Assembly: GCF_009733595.1 (NCBI RefSeq)
Contig: NZ_WOFH01000004.1
Span: 663,254 to 727,253 of the forward strand
Direction: 5' to 3'
DNA from: Actinomadura litoris
GTDB lineage: Bacteria; Actinomycetota; Actinomycetes; Streptosporangiales; Streptosporangiaceae
DNA: 64,000 nt
Shown: in pieces, positions 39,787 through 49,209 of the stretch
Layout: each line of letters starts with the position of its first letter
Numbering within the stretch: position 1 is the stretch's first letter
Translations under genes and position numbers: made by a program
Notes under the pieces: generated by a model
Databases searched by the model: none
What the model saw: only the letters and a program-made list of their open reading frames with translations
What the model was told of the DNA's origin: nothing

Positions 39787-41169
39787 ATGACGACTCTGGC
39801 GACCCCTCGCGCCGGGCAGCGCACTCCGGGCTCCACCGCCGCGCTGGCCGTGCCCGCGGCCGCGACGCTGCTGGCACTGATGAACTACACCGCGCCGATG
39901 GCGACGCTGACCGAGACCTCGCACGGCCTGGCCGCGGGCGGGACGGCCCGGATCTGGCTGATGAGCTCGATCAGCCTCGGCCTCGCGGCGGCGCTGCTGG
40001 CCATCGGGAGCCTCGCCGACGACCACGGGCGGCGGCGGGTGTTCACCGGCGGCGCCGTCGCGCTCGCCGTCTCCAGCGTCGTCTGCGCGGTGGCCCCCAC
40101 CGCGCCCGTCTTCGTGGCCGGGCGGATCGTGCAGGGCGCGGCGAGCGCCGCGCTGCTGGCGACCGGGCTCGGCATCATCGCCGCCACGTTCGGGGCGGGC
40201 CCGCGCCGAGCCCGCGCCACCGGGATCTGGGGCGCGATGCTCGGGCTCGGCATCGCGCTCGGCCCGATCGCGTCGGCCGGGCTGACCGCGGCGGGGAACT
40301 GGCGGGCCTGGTACTGGGTCGCCGCCGCCGGGTCGGTGGCGCTGGGCGTCGCCGCCCGGTCGCTGGCCGAGTCGCGGGCGGACCGCCCGCGCGGCCTCGA
40401 CCTGCCGGGCCTCGCCACGATGAGCCTCGGGATCGCGGCGCTGGTCGCGGCGATCACCTGGGGACGGGTCGGGTGGACGCGTCCGGGCGTCCTCGCGCTG
40501 TTCGCGGCGGCGGCCGTGCTGCTGGCCGCGTTCACCGCGATCGAGGCGCGGCGCCGCGAGCCGATGCTCGACCTCGGGCTGCTGCGCCGCCGGGCGTTCC
40601 TGCTGTCGATCTCGGGCGCGCTGGTCACCGGGCTCGCGGTGATCGGGGTCATGAGCTACTTCGCGACCGTGCTGACGCTGGTGCTCGGGCTGTCCACGAT
40701 CGCGTCGGCGCTGGTGCTGGCGATCTGGTCGGGGCTGTCGTTCGTGACGGCGCTGCAGGCGCGCCGGATGCCCGCCCGGCTGCCCGCCGGGCGGCTGCTC
40801 GGCGCCGGGCTGGCGCTCAGCGCGGTCGGCGAGTTCGCGATGATCGGCCTCACCCCGGACGCGCACTGGTGGCGGTTCGCCCCCGGGCTGGCCCTGTCGG
40901 GCGCGGGCAGCGGCCTCGCCAACGCGATGCTCGCCCGGGTGGCGGTGGACAGCGTCCCCGCCGACCGCGCCAGCATGGGCTCGGGCGCCAACAACACCGC
41001 CCGCTACCTCGGCGCGTCAGTGGGCGTCGCGGTGGTCGGCGCGATCGCCACCGGCTCGGGCGACGCCCCGTCCGCGCTCGCGCACGGCACGAACGTCGCC
41101 ATGCTCGTCTCGGCGGTGGTCGCGCTGCTGGGCGCCGCCCTGGCGGCCGCCCTCGCCACCGGGCGCTGA
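39787..41169 (+). CDS. MFS drug-efflux-type transporter
   Basis: 460 residues with about 14 hydrophobic helices; DHA2/EmrB-like. The MFS loop motif appears as GSLADDHGRRRVFTGG and the export motif-C region as LGLGIALGPIASAGL. It probably expels a toxic small compound under control of the divergent HxlR regulator. The ATG at 39787 follows the operator region directly. Confidence 0.9.
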   Translation: MTTLATPRAGQRTPGSTAALAVPAAATLLALMNYTAPMATLTETSHGLAAGGTARIWLMSSISLGLAAALLAIGSLADDHGRRRVFTGGAVALAVSSVVCAVAPTAPVFVAGRIVQGAASAALLATGLGIIAATFGAGPRRARATGIWGAMLGLGIALGPIASAGLTAAGNWRAWYWVAAAGSVALGVAARSLAESRADRPRGLDLPGLATMSLGIAALVAAITWGRVGWTRPGVLALFAAAAVLLAAFTAIEARRREPMLDLGLLRRRAFLLSISGALVTGLAVIGVMSYFATVLTLVLGLSTIASALVLAIWSGLSFVTALQARRMPARLPAGRLLGAGLALSAVGEFAMIGLTPDAHWWRFAPGLALSGAGSGLANAMLARVAVDSVPADRASMGSGANNTARYLGASVGVAVVGAIATGSGDAPSALAHGTNVAMLVSAVVALLGAALAAALATGR

Positions 41170-41205
41170 GCCCCGATCACGGCTCCGCGTCGCCCCTCTG
41201 ACCGC

Positions 41206-41221
41206 TACCCCTTGAGGGGTA
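41206..41221. promoter_or_regulatory. Perfect palindrome TACCCCT-TG-AGGGGTA
   Basis: Perfect 16-bp palindrome 60 bp before the small membrane-protein gene and its TATAAC hexamer. The 2-nt loop argues against a hairpin; the C-run/G-run form resembles CsoR/CstR-family operators (copper or persulfide sensing). No csoR gene is in the window, so this is suggestive only. Confidence 0.4.
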
Positions 41222-41281
41222 TGCGGTGGATCGTCCCGGGGGGTGACGCGGCCGGGGGCCGCCGTTGCCTATAACCGAGTC

Positions 41282-41644
41282 ATGACGATTCCGCGCCCGG
41301 CCCGCGACGACCTGCGTGCGGCCATGGCGGCCCGCCGCGAGCTGGGGCCCGACTACGACGAGGCCTTCATCGACTCGGTGGTGGACCGCATCGAGGAGAC
41401 GCTGGCGCCCCGCGCCTCCCGCTTCCCGGCACCGGCCCCCGCGCCGCGCCGCGCGACCCCGAAGCCGAGCCGGGAGACCGGCGAGCGGGACCACAGCCTG
41501 GCGCTCGCGGTGCTCTCGCTGCTGGCCGCGATCCCGCTCAGCGCGATCTCGGTGGTCAACGGCGGGCTGCCGGCCCTGATGTTCGTCCTGACGATGATCG
41601 TGATACTCAACGTCACCTACATGTTCCGGCCCCGCCGCGACTGA
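41282..41644 (+). CDS. Small membrane protein, unknown function
   Basis: 120 residues: a helical acidic N-terminus (DDLRAAMAARRELGPDYDEA, FIDSVVDRIEETL), a Pro/Ala linker, and two C-terminal membrane helices (LALAVLSLLAAIPLSAISVV and LMFVLTMIVILNVTYMF). It resembles small DUF1707-less actinomycete membrane proteins; no named domain. TATAAC ends 6 nt before the ATG, so a leaderless mRNA is likely. Confidence 0.7.
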   Translation: MTIPRPARDDLRAAMAARRELGPDYDEAFIDSVVDRIEETLAPRASRFPAPAPAPRRATPKPSRETGERDHSLALAVLSLLAAIPLSAISVVNGGLPALMFVLTMIVILNVTYMFRPRRD

Positions 41645-41679
41645 CCGGCCCGCCGGGCCCCCGGCGGGCCCCGGCGGGG

Positions 41680-43878
41680 TCAGGCGCCCGGCTCGGGGTC
41701 GCGGGGCAGTCCGAGCAGCCGCTCGCCGATGATGTTGAGCTGCACCTCGGTGGTCCCGCCGTAGATCGTCATCGCGCGGCCGAACAGCATGGCCCGCGCG
41801 AGCAGCCCGCTCTCGGTCCTCGGCATCTCGGTGGCGGCGGCCGCGCCCTGCGCCGCCCAGCAGTGGTCGGCGACGTCCTGGTTGAACTGGACGCCGAGCA
41901 GCTTGCGGACGCTGGACTCCGCGCCCGGCCCCACGCCGCCCAGCCGCTTGAGCGTGCCGCGCAGCGCGAGCAGGTCGATCGCGTGCCCTCGCGCGATGAG
42001 CCCGCCGGCCTCGGTGAGCGCGACCGCGTCCAGGTACCTGCCCTTGAGGAAGGCCAGCAGCTCGGGGACGCCCATGCCGAGCCCGCCGCCGGTCGAGAGC
42101 GTGACCCGCTCGTTCGACAGCGTGTCGCGGGCGACCTGCCAGCCCCGGCCGACCTCCCCGACGACCTGGTCGTCGGGGACGAACACCCCGTCGAGGAACA
42201 CCTCGTTGAAGAGGGCCTCGCCGGTCAGCTCCCGGAGCGGGCGGACGTCGACGCCCTCGGCGCGCATGTCCACGAGGAAGTAGGTGATGCCCTCGTGCTT
42301 GGGGGCGTCCGGGTCGGTGCGGGCGACGCAGAACCCCCAGTCGGCGCGCCGCGCGACCGACGTCCAGACCTTCTGGCCGGTGAGCCGCCAGCCGCCCGCG
42401 ACCCGCTCGGCGCGCGTCGACAGCGAGGCCAGGTCCGAGCCCGCGCCGGGCTCGGAGAACAGCTGGCACCACGCCATCGCGCCGCGCAGCGTCGGGCGCA
42501 GGAACCGCTCCTGCTGCTCGCGCGTCCCGTACCGGACGAGCGAGGGCACCAGCCACGCGCCGATCTTCAGGCGCGGCGGCGCGACCCCGGCGGCCCGCAG
42601 CTCCTGCTCGATGAGCACCTGCTCGACCGGGCCCGCGCCGCGTCCCCACGGCCGCGGCAGGTGCGGAACGCTCCACCCCTCGTCGGCCATGCGGGCGTGC
42701 CGCGCGTCCTCGTCCTCGATCACCGCCAGCTCGGCGACGCCCGCGCGGATGCCCTCGCGCAGCGGACGGGCGTCCTCGTCCAGCTCCAGCACGACCTCGC
42801 GGCGGCCGCCCTCCAGCGCGAGCCGGGCGAGCGTGGCGGCCCAGTCCCCGGCGGGGCCGAGGAGCGCCCTCAGCGTCAGGGCACGGCGCAGGTAGAGGTG
42901 CGCGTCGTGCTCCCAGGTGAAGCCGATGCCGCCGAGGATCTGGATGGCGTCGCGCGCGGTCCGCACGCCCGCGTCGACGGCGACGACGGCGGACACGGCG
43001 GCGGCGAACCCGGCGGCGGGCGCGCCCTCCTCCAGCGCGCGGGCGGCGTCCCAGGCGGCGGCGCGAGCCTGCTCCAGCTCGACCAGCATCCGCGCGGCCT
43101 TGTGCTTGACGCCCTGGAACTGCCCGATCGGGCGGCCGAACTGCACGCGGACCCGCGCGTGCTCGGCCGCGGTGGCGACGAGCCAGCCCGCGAGCCCGGC
43201 GGCCTCCGCGCCGAACAGCGCGGCGGCCAGGTCGCGGACATGGGCGGTGGTCAGCCCGTCCAGCACCCGGCCCGCCGGGACGCGGACCCCGGACGCCTCG
43301 ACCGACGCGACCCGGCGGACGCGGTCCAGGCTCTCCCGGACCGGCGCCACCGCCAGGTCGGCGGCCTCGACCGCGACCCACCGCTCGCCGCCCTCGGCCG
43401 CGATGGGCAGGACGAGCACGTCGGCGAGCGCGGCGCCGAGCACGATCCCGGCCGTCCCGGTGACGACCAGCGTGTCGCCGTCGCGGCGGCCGGTGAACCC
43501 GCCCTCCAGCGCGACCGCGCCCGTCCGCGCGCCGCCCGCCAGGCCCGGCAGCAGCTCGGCGCGGGCCTTGGCGTTGCCGGAGGCGTTCACGGCGGCGCTC
43601 GCCAGCACCGTGGGGAGGAACGGTCCAGGCGCGACCGCGCGGCCCAGCTCCTCAACGGCCACGGCCAGCTCCGGCAGACCGTAGCCCTGGCCGCCGTGCT
43701 CCTCGTCCAGGTGCAGGCCGAGCAGGCCCTGCTCGGCCAGGGCGGGCCAGAACGCGGGCCGGGTCTCCGCGGCGGCCTCCAGGGCGGTCCGGACGCTCGC
43801 CGCCGTGACGTGGCGCCCGGCGAACCCGCGCACCGCGCCGGCGAGCGCCTCGTGTTCCTCGGTCAGCCCGATGGCCAT
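41680..43878 (-). CDS. Fused double acyl-CoA dehydrogenase
   Basis: 732 residues made of two complete acyl-CoA dehydrogenase modules. Module 1 (about 1-365) ends with ILGGIGFTWEHDAHLYLRRA; module 2 (about 380-732) carries the FAD motif QLFSEPGAGSDLA, WTSVARRADWGFCVARTD and the C-terminal TIYGGTTEVQLNIIGERLL. It probably catalyses alpha,beta-dehydrogenation of a CoA ester, perhaps of a steroid or branched acyl chain, as heterodimeric FadE pairs do; here the pair is one chain. Start taken at MAIGLTEEHEAL; the frame extends 11 codons further. Standing alone on the minus strand. Confidence 0.9.
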   Translation of the reverse strand: MAIGLTEEHEALAGAVRGFAGRHVTAASVRTALEAAAETRPAFWPALAEQGLLGLHLDEEHGGQGYGLPELAVAVEELGRAVAPGPFLPTVLASAAVNASGNAKARAELLPGLAGGARTGAVALEGGFTGRRDGDTLVVTGTAGIVLGAALADVLVLPIAAEGGERWVAVEAADLAVAPVRESLDRVRRVASVEASGVRVPAGRVLDGLTTAHVRDLAAALFGAEAAGLAGWLVATAAEHARVRVQFGRPIGQFQGVKHKAARMLVELEQARAAAWDAARALEEGAPAAGFAAAVSAVVAVDAGVRTARDAIQILGGIGFTWEHDAHLYLRRALTLRALLGPAGDWAATLARLALEGGRREVVLELDEDARPLREGIRAGVAELAVIEDEDARHARMADEGWSVPHLPRPWGRGAGPVEQVLIEQELRAAGVAPPRLKIGAWLVPSLVRYGTREQQERFLRPTLRGAMAWCQLFSEPGAGSDLASLSTRAERVAGGWRLTGQKVWTSVARRADWGFCVARTDPDAPKHEGITYFLVDMRAEGVDVRPLRELTGEALFNEVFLDGVFVPDDQVVGEVGRGWQVARDTLSNERVTLSTGGGLGMGVPELLAFLKGRYLDAVALTEAGGLIARGHAIDLLALRGTLKRLGGVGPGAESSVRKLLGVQFNQDVADHCWAAQGAAAATEMPRTESGLLARAMLFGRAMTIYGGTTEVQLNIIGERLLGLPRDPEPGA

Positions 43879-43975
43879 CCGTCCCCCTCCGCAGCCCGTG
43901 GTGACATCCATTCTAGAACAGGATTCTGATCCAGTGCGTCCGCGATGCCGCGCTCATCCCCCTAGGGAAAAGGAC

Positions 43976-44005
43976 CGCGGGCGCCCCTGGCCAGGGACGC
44001 CCGCG
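43976..44005 (-). terminator. Intrinsic terminator of terC
   Basis: Perfect CGCGGGCG / CGCCCGCG stem with inner CCCTGG/CCAGGG; on the minus strand it is followed by TCCTTTTCCC. Located 20 bp beyond the TerC stop. Confidence 0.8.
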
Positions 44006-44024
44006 TGGAGACGAGTGGGGACGC

Positions 44025-45047
44025 TCAGGATGCGTTCGGGTCCGTCGCCTTCACTTCCGGGCGTGTCCCGCCCGCCACCTCGCCCGGCGCCCCGTCCTTC
44101 GCGCGGGCGGCGGCGCGGTCGCCCACGGCGAGGCTGGCGACCGTGGTCGCGACGAGGGTTCCGGCGATCACCGCGAGGGACAGCCAGATCGGCACGTCCG
44201 GCGCCCACTCCACGCCGTACTCGTGCATCGCGTGCAGGATCAGCTTGACCCCGATGAAGCCCAGGATGAACGCCAGCCCGTGGCCGAGGTAGACCAGCCG
44301 TTCCGCGAGCCCGCCGAGCAGGAAGTAGAGCTGGACGAGGCCCATCAGCGCGAACGCGTTGGCGGTGAACACCAGGTACGGCTCGGTGGTCAGACCGAAG
44401 ATCGCCGGGATCGAGTCCAGGGCGAACATCACGTCGGTGGAGCCGATGGCGATCATGACGATCAGCAGCGGGGTCACCATCCGGCGCCCGCCCCGCCGCA
44501 CGAGGAAGCGGTTGCCGTCGTAGTCCGGCGACGTCGGGATGATCCGCTTGGCCCACCGCAGCAGCGCGTTCTCCTTGAACTCGTCCTCGTCGCCGCCCCG
44601 GACGAGGCCGTAGGCCGTCCAGATGAGGAACGCGCCGAAGATGAAGAACACCCAGGTGAAGGTCGCGATCGCGGCCGCGCCGACCGCGATGAACGCGCCG
44701 CGCAGCACCAGCGCGATCACGATGCCCGCCATCAGCACGGTGTGCTGGGCGTGCTTGGGCACGGCGAACCGCGCCAGGATCACCATGAACACGAACAGGT
44801 TGTCGACGCTGAGGCTCTTCTCGGTGACGAACCCGCCGAAGTACTGGGCGGCGTACTCGCCGCCGGAGAACAGCCAGACCCCGGCGCCGAACGCGACGGC
44901 GAGGCCGAGGTAGACGACCGACCAGAACGCGGCGCGCCGGGTGGTGAACTCCCGCGTGTCGTTGCGGTGGATGAGGAACAGGTCGGCGGCGATGACGGCG
45001 AGGATCCCTGCCAAGGTCAGGGCCCACACCAAGGGTGAGACGGACAA
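44025..45047 (-). CDS. terC: TerC-family integral membrane protein
   Basis: 340 residues, seven or more membrane helices. TerC signatures SLSVDNLFVFMVILARFAVP and GSTDVMFALDSIPAIFGLT carry the conserved Asp/Asn residues. TerC/Alx proteins export manganese or help metalate exported enzymes. TTG start with GGAGGA six nt upstream. A yybP-ykoY riboswitch in the leader indicates Mn2+-induced expression, and a terminator follows at 43976-44005. Confidence 0.93.
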   Translation of the reverse strand: MSVSPLVWALTLAGILAVIAADLFLIHRNDTREFTTRRAAFWSVVYLGLAVAFGAGVWLFSGGEYAAQYFGGFVTEKSLSVDNLFVFMVILARFAVPKHAQHTVLMAGIVIALVLRGAFIAVGAAAIATFTWVFFIFGAFLIWTAYGLVRGGDEDEFKENALLRWAKRIIPTSPDYDGNRFLVRRGGRRMVTPLLIVMIAIGSTDVMFALDSIPAIFGLTTEPYLVFTANAFALMGLVQLYFLLGGLAERLVYLGHGLAFILGFIGVKLILHAMHEYGVEWAPDVPIWLSLAVIAGTLVATTVASLAVGDRAAARAKDGAPGEVAGGTRPEVKATDPNAS

Positions 45048-45069
45048 CGTGACTCCTCCGGCGGACACG

Positions 45070-45185
45070 GTAGGGGCGCCGGAGGTCTCTCCCGCCCGCG
45101 CCGTGCGGGCCGCGGCTCCCGGGCCGGTGCGGACCGGCCGTGCTGACGAGAACCGCGCGCGGGGATACTCCCCTCCATCACCTTC
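45070..45185 (-). promoter_or_regulatory. yybP-ykoY (Mn2+) riboswitch upstream of terC
   Basis: On the minus strand the leader shows the conserved yybP-ykoY elements in order: GGAGGGGAGTA (about 45176-45166), CGTCAGCACG (about 45147-45138) and GAGACCTCCGGCGCCCC (about 45089-45073), closed by GC-rich stems. It ends about 25 nt before the terC TTG. Such riboswitches turn on Mn2+ exporters and TerC proteins. Confidence 0.8.
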
Positions 45186-45292
45186 TTCAACGCGTGCCGC
45201 CACCAGGCCGTTCCCCGTTCGGCGAACTTTCCCCGATCCGCCGCGAACCAGACCTCCGGACGCGGCGTCTAAGGCCCGGTCATCCGCCGCCC

Positions 45293-46549
45293 TCAGCGGG
45301 CGCGGGCGGCCACCAGGTCGCGGTACAGGTCGGCGAGTTGGCGGGCGGCGTCGTCCTCGGTGGGCAGCCGCGCGGCGCGGCGCGCGGCGGCCGAGCCGAG
45401 CCGCAGGGCGAGGGCCGGGTCGTCCAGGACGCGGCTCACCGCGCGCTGGAGCACCTCGGGGTCGCCGGGCGGCACCAGCAGCGCCGCCTCGCTCTCCGGG
45501 CCGTGCAGCAGCCCGGGCCCGGACGCGGCGCGCTCCCCGGCGCCGACCATGCCGGGGATCCCGCCGACCCGCGTGGCGACGAGCGGCCGCCCGGCGCGCA
45601 GGATCTCCTGGACGATCAGCGGCTGCCCCTCCCACACGCTCGGCACGACGGCGACGTCGGCGGCGGCGAGCAGCGCCGGGACGTCGCCGCGCCGCCCGAG
45701 CAGCCGGACGGGCAGGTCCTCGGCCTCGACCCGGTCGCGCAGGTCGTCGGCGAGGGGCCCGTCCCCGGCGATCACCACGAGCGGGACCGGCGTGCGGCCC
45801 GACCAGCCGCGCGCCGCGTCCAGCAGCGTGGGCAGGCCCTTCTGCTCGGCGAGCCGCCCCACCGTGACGACCAGCGGGCGCTCGCCCACCCCCAGTTCGG
45901 CGCGAACGTCGGCGCGGGCGGCGGGCCCCGGCTGCGAGCGCGGCGCCGGGGCGGGGACGAGCGCGTGCCCCACCGACCGGGCGCGCAGCTCGCGCATCCG
46001 CTCCTCCAGGTCGGGCGAGACGCCGAGGACGAGGGTCGCGCCCCGCGCCACGACCCGTTCGAGCGCGCCGTGGATCGCGGCGGTCCGGCCGCCCGCGATG
46101 ACGGCGTTGTGCAGCGTGACGACCAGCGGCGGCCCGCCGCGCGCGAACCGCAGCGGCCCCGGCGCGACCCGCGCGCACGCCCCCACCGCGAGGGCGCCCG
46201 CGCGCAGGCCGTGGGCGTGCACGACGTCCGCGCCGCGCAGCAGCCCGCGCAGCCGCGCGAGCGCCCTGGCGTCGCTTACCGGGCGCGGGCGGTCGGCCAG
46301 ATCGAGCTCGGCGAACCGGACGCCGCCGCCCGCGAACCCGAACGCCTCCTCGGTCGAGGCGGGACCGCACACCAGCACCCGCGCGCCGCGCTCCGCCAGC
46401 CGCGCGGCGACCGACCGGACGTGCCGCCCGACCCCGCCCGCGCTGGTCCCGAGGACGAGCGCCACGCGCATCCCGTCCAGCCCGCGCTCGGCACCGGCGG
46501 CCCCGCCCGGGGTGTCGGCACCGGTGTTCCCGTTCACTTGTTCAGGCAT
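45293..46549 (-). CDS. GT4-type glycosyltransferase
   Basis: 418 residues, GT-B fold. N-terminal VALVLGTSAGGVGRHVRSVA, linker region VVHAHGLRAG, and C-terminal nucleotide-sugar domain with VVTVGRLAEQKGLPTLLDA, VIAGDGPLADDL and the GT4 signature EGQPLIVQEILRAGRPLVAT. Transfers a sugar onto an envelope acceptor; acceptor unknown. Its start overlaps the MurJ-like gene end by 8 nt, placing it in the envelope operon. Confidence 0.9.
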   Translation of the reverse strand: MPEQVNGNTGADTPGGAAGAERGLDGMRVALVLGTSAGGVGRHVRSVAARLAERGARVLVCGPASTEEAFGFAGGGVRFAELDLADRPRPVSDARALARLRGLLRGADVVHAHGLRAGALAVGACARVAPGPLRFARGGPPLVVTLHNAVIAGGRTAAIHGALERVVARGATLVLGVSPDLEERMRELRARSVGHALVPAPAPRSQPGPAARADVRAELGVGERPLVVTVGRLAEQKGLPTLLDAARGWSGRTPVPLVVIAGDGPLADDLRDRVEAEDLPVRLLGRRGDVPALLAAADVAVVPSVWEGQPLIVQEILRAGRPLVATRVGGIPGMVGAGERAASGPGLLHGPESEAALLVPPGDPEVLQRAVSRVLDDPALALRLGSAAARRAARLPTEDDAARQLADLYRDLVAARAR

Positions 46550-48167
46550 TCCGTGTGACCTTCCGGCTGAGGACGGCCCGCAGGTCCCGGCCGTCGATCA
46601 CGAACGCGATGAGGACGAAGACCGCGGCGGCGACCGCGGCGGCGAGGGCGCCCGCGCCGGCGCCGCGGATCTGCCCACCGGTCCCGATCGCGGCGGCGGC
46701 CGCGTATCCGGCGGCGCCGCCCCCGGCGGCCCCGGCGAGCCCGGCGGCGAGCACGCGCGGCACCCCGTGCACCGCCGCCGCCCCCCGGGCGCGGACGAGC
46801 GTGCCCAGCAGCAGGACGCCCGCGACCGTCATGCCGATCGCGTTGCCCGCGCCGAGCGCGGCGACCACCCACTGGCGTCCGGCGGCGAGGACCAGCGCGA
46901 CGTCGGCGGCCATGACCACGAGCCAGCCGGTGACGACGGCGACCGCGCCCATCCGCCCCCGGTGGCAGGCGAACAGGACCCGCCCGAGATGGGCGACCAG
47001 CCCGTAGCCGAGGAGGCCGGGCGCGAACGCCAGGACGGCGCGGGACAGCACGTCCTGCTGGGCCGGCTGGCCTGGGTTGAACACGGCCGAGACGGGCAGC
47101 GCGACGGCGGCCAGCACGGCCGCGCCCGCGCACGACACCAGGATCACCGCGCGGGTGGTCGAGGCGGTGATCTGGTCGAACCGGTCCCGCTCCCCCGCGC
47201 TCATCCGCGCCGACAGCATCGGGAACGCGCTGGTCGCGATCGGCACCGCCAGGATCGCCCACGGCAGCAGGTAGACCGCCCAGGCGTACTGGTAGTTGGC
47301 GAGGGCGCCGCCCGTCCCCTCGTAGCTGAGCCGGACGACCAGCAGCGCCGACAGCTGCTGCGCCGCGACCGTCGCCAGGCCCGCGAGCGCGAGCCGCCGC
47401 ACGCGCCGCGCCACCCCGTCCGGGAAGCGGAACGTGGGCCGCAGCCCGAGCCGCAGCCGCCACGCCGCGATCCCGGCGGTGACGGCCATCGCGACGCCGC
47501 CGAGCGCCGTCCCGGCCGACAGGGTCAGCTCGGCGGAGCGCGGCAGCCCCGCCAGGTCGTTCTCGTAGCCGTCGCCGAGCGGCGCGTACACCAGGTAGGC
47601 GCCGATCACCACGAGGCTGGAGGCCAGCGGCGCGAGCGCGGGCGCGACGAACCGGCGGTGCGACTGGAGCAGCCCGTACAGCACGACCGCCACCCCGTAC
47701 ATGATCATCTGCGGCGCCATGACCGCGAGCATGGTCCCGCCCACGTCGACGATCTCGCCGCGCCGGCAGCCCTTCAGGTCGCCGCCGACCAGCAGCTCCA
47801 TGATCGGCCGGGAGCCCAGCGCCATCAGCGCCGACAGCGGCACCATCAGCGCGACGATCCAGGTCAGCAGCGCCGAGCCGATCCGGCGGACCTCCTCGCG
47901 GTCGCCGCGCTCGGCGGGCCCGGCGAGCACCGGCACTACCATCGCGGTGAGCGCGCCGCCCGCCACGATCTCGTAGACGATGCTGGGGAACTGCGTCGAG
48001 GTGAAGTAGGCCTGGCTGAGGCAGGACGTCGTGACGGTCTGGGAGAAGGCGTAGGTGCGTCCGAAACCGGCGAGCCTGCTCAGGATCGTGATGACGCCGA
48101 TGACGACGGCCGCGCCTGCGAGGCCGCCGGTGAGGCGGCGCAGGCGGGAGTGTTCACGGGTCGGCAC
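46542..48167 (-). CDS. MurJ-like lipid II flippase family protein
   Basis: 541 residues with about 14 membrane helices; MVF/MurJ family (SRLAGFGRTYAFSQT, GGALTAMVVPVL, AVPIATSAFPMLSARM). True MurJ flips lipid II; actinomycete paralogues without the C-terminal pseudokinase may flip other lipid-linked precursors. This one has no soluble kinase tail, unlike the M. tuberculosis MviN. It is located with a MraY/WecA-like gene and a glycosyltransferase, suggesting one lipid-linked glycan pathway. Confidence 0.88.
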   Translation of the reverse strand: MPTREHSRLRRLTGGLAGAAVVIGVITILSRLAGFGRTYAFSQTVTTSCLSQAYFTSTQFPSIVYEIVAGGALTAMVVPVLAGPAERGDREEVRRIGSALLTWIVALMVPLSALMALGSRPIMELLVGGDLKGCRRGEIVDVGGTMLAVMAPQMIMYGVAVVLYGLLQSHRRFVAPALAPLASSLVVIGAYLVYAPLGDGYENDLAGLPRSAELTLSAGTALGGVAMAVTAGIAAWRLRLGLRPTFRFPDGVARRVRRLALAGLATVAAQQLSALLVVRLSYEGTGGALANYQYAWAVYLLPWAILAVPIATSAFPMLSARMSAGERDRFDQITASTTRAVILVSCAGAAVLAAVALPVSAVFNPGQPAQQDVLSRAVLAFAPGLLGYGLVAHLGRVLFACHRGRMGAVAVVTGWLVVMAADVALVLAAGRQWVVAALGAGNAIGMTVAGVLLLGTLVRARGAAAVHGVPRVLAAGLAGAAGGGAAGYAAAAAIGTGGQIRGAGAGALAAAVAAAVFVLIAFVIDGRDLRAVLSRKVTRNA

Positions 48168-48203
48168 GGCCGGTGGACGTCGCGGGGGGATCTGCTCGGA
48201 CGC

Positions 48204-49205
48204 CTAGGCCGGTCCGTCCGCCGACGCGGAGGACGGGGCCTGCGCGTTCGAGGACGGCCCGTCGGACGGCGCGTGCGCCTGCGCGGGCACCGAGGCACCG
48301 GAGCCGGAGCCGGAACCGGAACCGGCGGGTTCGGCGGGGCGGCGGCCGAGCATGTCGAGCCGGTTCAGCGCCGGGGTGCGGGCGATGACCTTGGTGAAGC
48401 TGACGTACTCGCTGGCGGCGTTCAGCCCGGCGAGCCCGGCCAGCACGGCCAGCCGCGGCCCGCGCCCGAGCCGGGTGGCGGCGAGGCCGAGCAGCGCCCC
48501 GAGCGCGTTGGCGCCGGTGTCGCCGAGCATGGCGCGCTCGGCGAGGTCCTCGCCGAGCAGGGCGGCGGCGGCGCCGAGCGGCGCGGCGACGACGGCGGAG
48601 CCGGAGGCGGTCAGCGCCAGCGGCGTGCCGGTGATCAGACCGACCTTGATCGCGCGGCCGGGGCGCAGGTCGAACAGGTTCATCAGGTTCGCGGACCCGG
48701 CGATGATCGCGCCGTTCACGACGGTGTCGAACGCGCGGCCCGTCCGGGAGGGGGCGGGGGACCCGGCGAGCGCGGCGGCGGCGACGCCGGTCGCGCCGAT
48801 GCCGAGCAGCTTGACCGCGCCGCTGGTGACCTCGCCGCGCGCGAGCGCGCCGAGATGCCCCTTGAAGCCGCGGGACGCGCCGGACCCGGCGAGGTCGTCG
48901 TAACCGCCGAGGGCCCCGCACGCGGTGCCCGCCAGCAGCGCGGCGGCGCGGGCGCGGCCGCCCGGACCGGGCACCAGCAGCCCGCCCGCCACGGCGCCCG
49001 CGACGAACGCGGGCCCCTCCAGCAGCGTCACCGGCTCGCCGCGGTGGTTGGTGCGGCCCCACACCTGCTCCCCCGGCAGCCCGTTGAGGCCGGGGGGGCG
49101 GCGCGTCAGCGCGGCGTAGGCGGCGCGCGCCGCCGCGGCGCCGAGCGCCGCGCCGACCGCCAGCCGCGCGGCCCGAGCCGGGCCGGAGGCGATGCGTCGG
49201 TCCAT
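48204..49205 (-). CDS. MraY/WecA-like (GT4-type) membrane protein
   Basis: 333 residues, about eight hydrophobic helices. Motifs GYDDLAGSGASRGFKGHLG, NLMNLFDLRPGRAIK and RAMLGDTGANALGALLG match the polyprenyl-phosphate phospho-sugar transferase family (Asp-Asp, Asn and Asp sites). The His-containing loop motif of MraY is less clear. It probably makes a lipid-linked sugar for its neighbours. The C-terminal about 45 residues are a Ser/Gly/Ala-rich disordered tail. ATG start 4 nt after the upstream stop. Confidence 0.8.
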   Translation of the reverse strand: MDRRIASGPARAARLAVGAALGAAAARAAYAALTRRPPGLNGLPGEQVWGRTNHRGEPVTLLEGPAFVAGAVAGGLLVPGPGGRARAAALLAGTACGALGGYDDLAGSGASRGFKGHLGALARGEVTSGAVKLLGIGATGVAAAALAGSPAPSRTGRAFDTVVNGAIIAGSANLMNLFDLRPGRAIKVGLITGTPLALTASGSAVVAAPLGAAAALLGEDLAERAMLGDTGANALGALLGLAATRLGRGPRLAVLAGLAGLNAASEYVSFTKVIARTPALNRLDMLGRRPAEPAGSGSGSGSGASVPAQAHAPSDGPSSNAQAPSSASADGPA

Positions 49206-49209
49206 CAGG

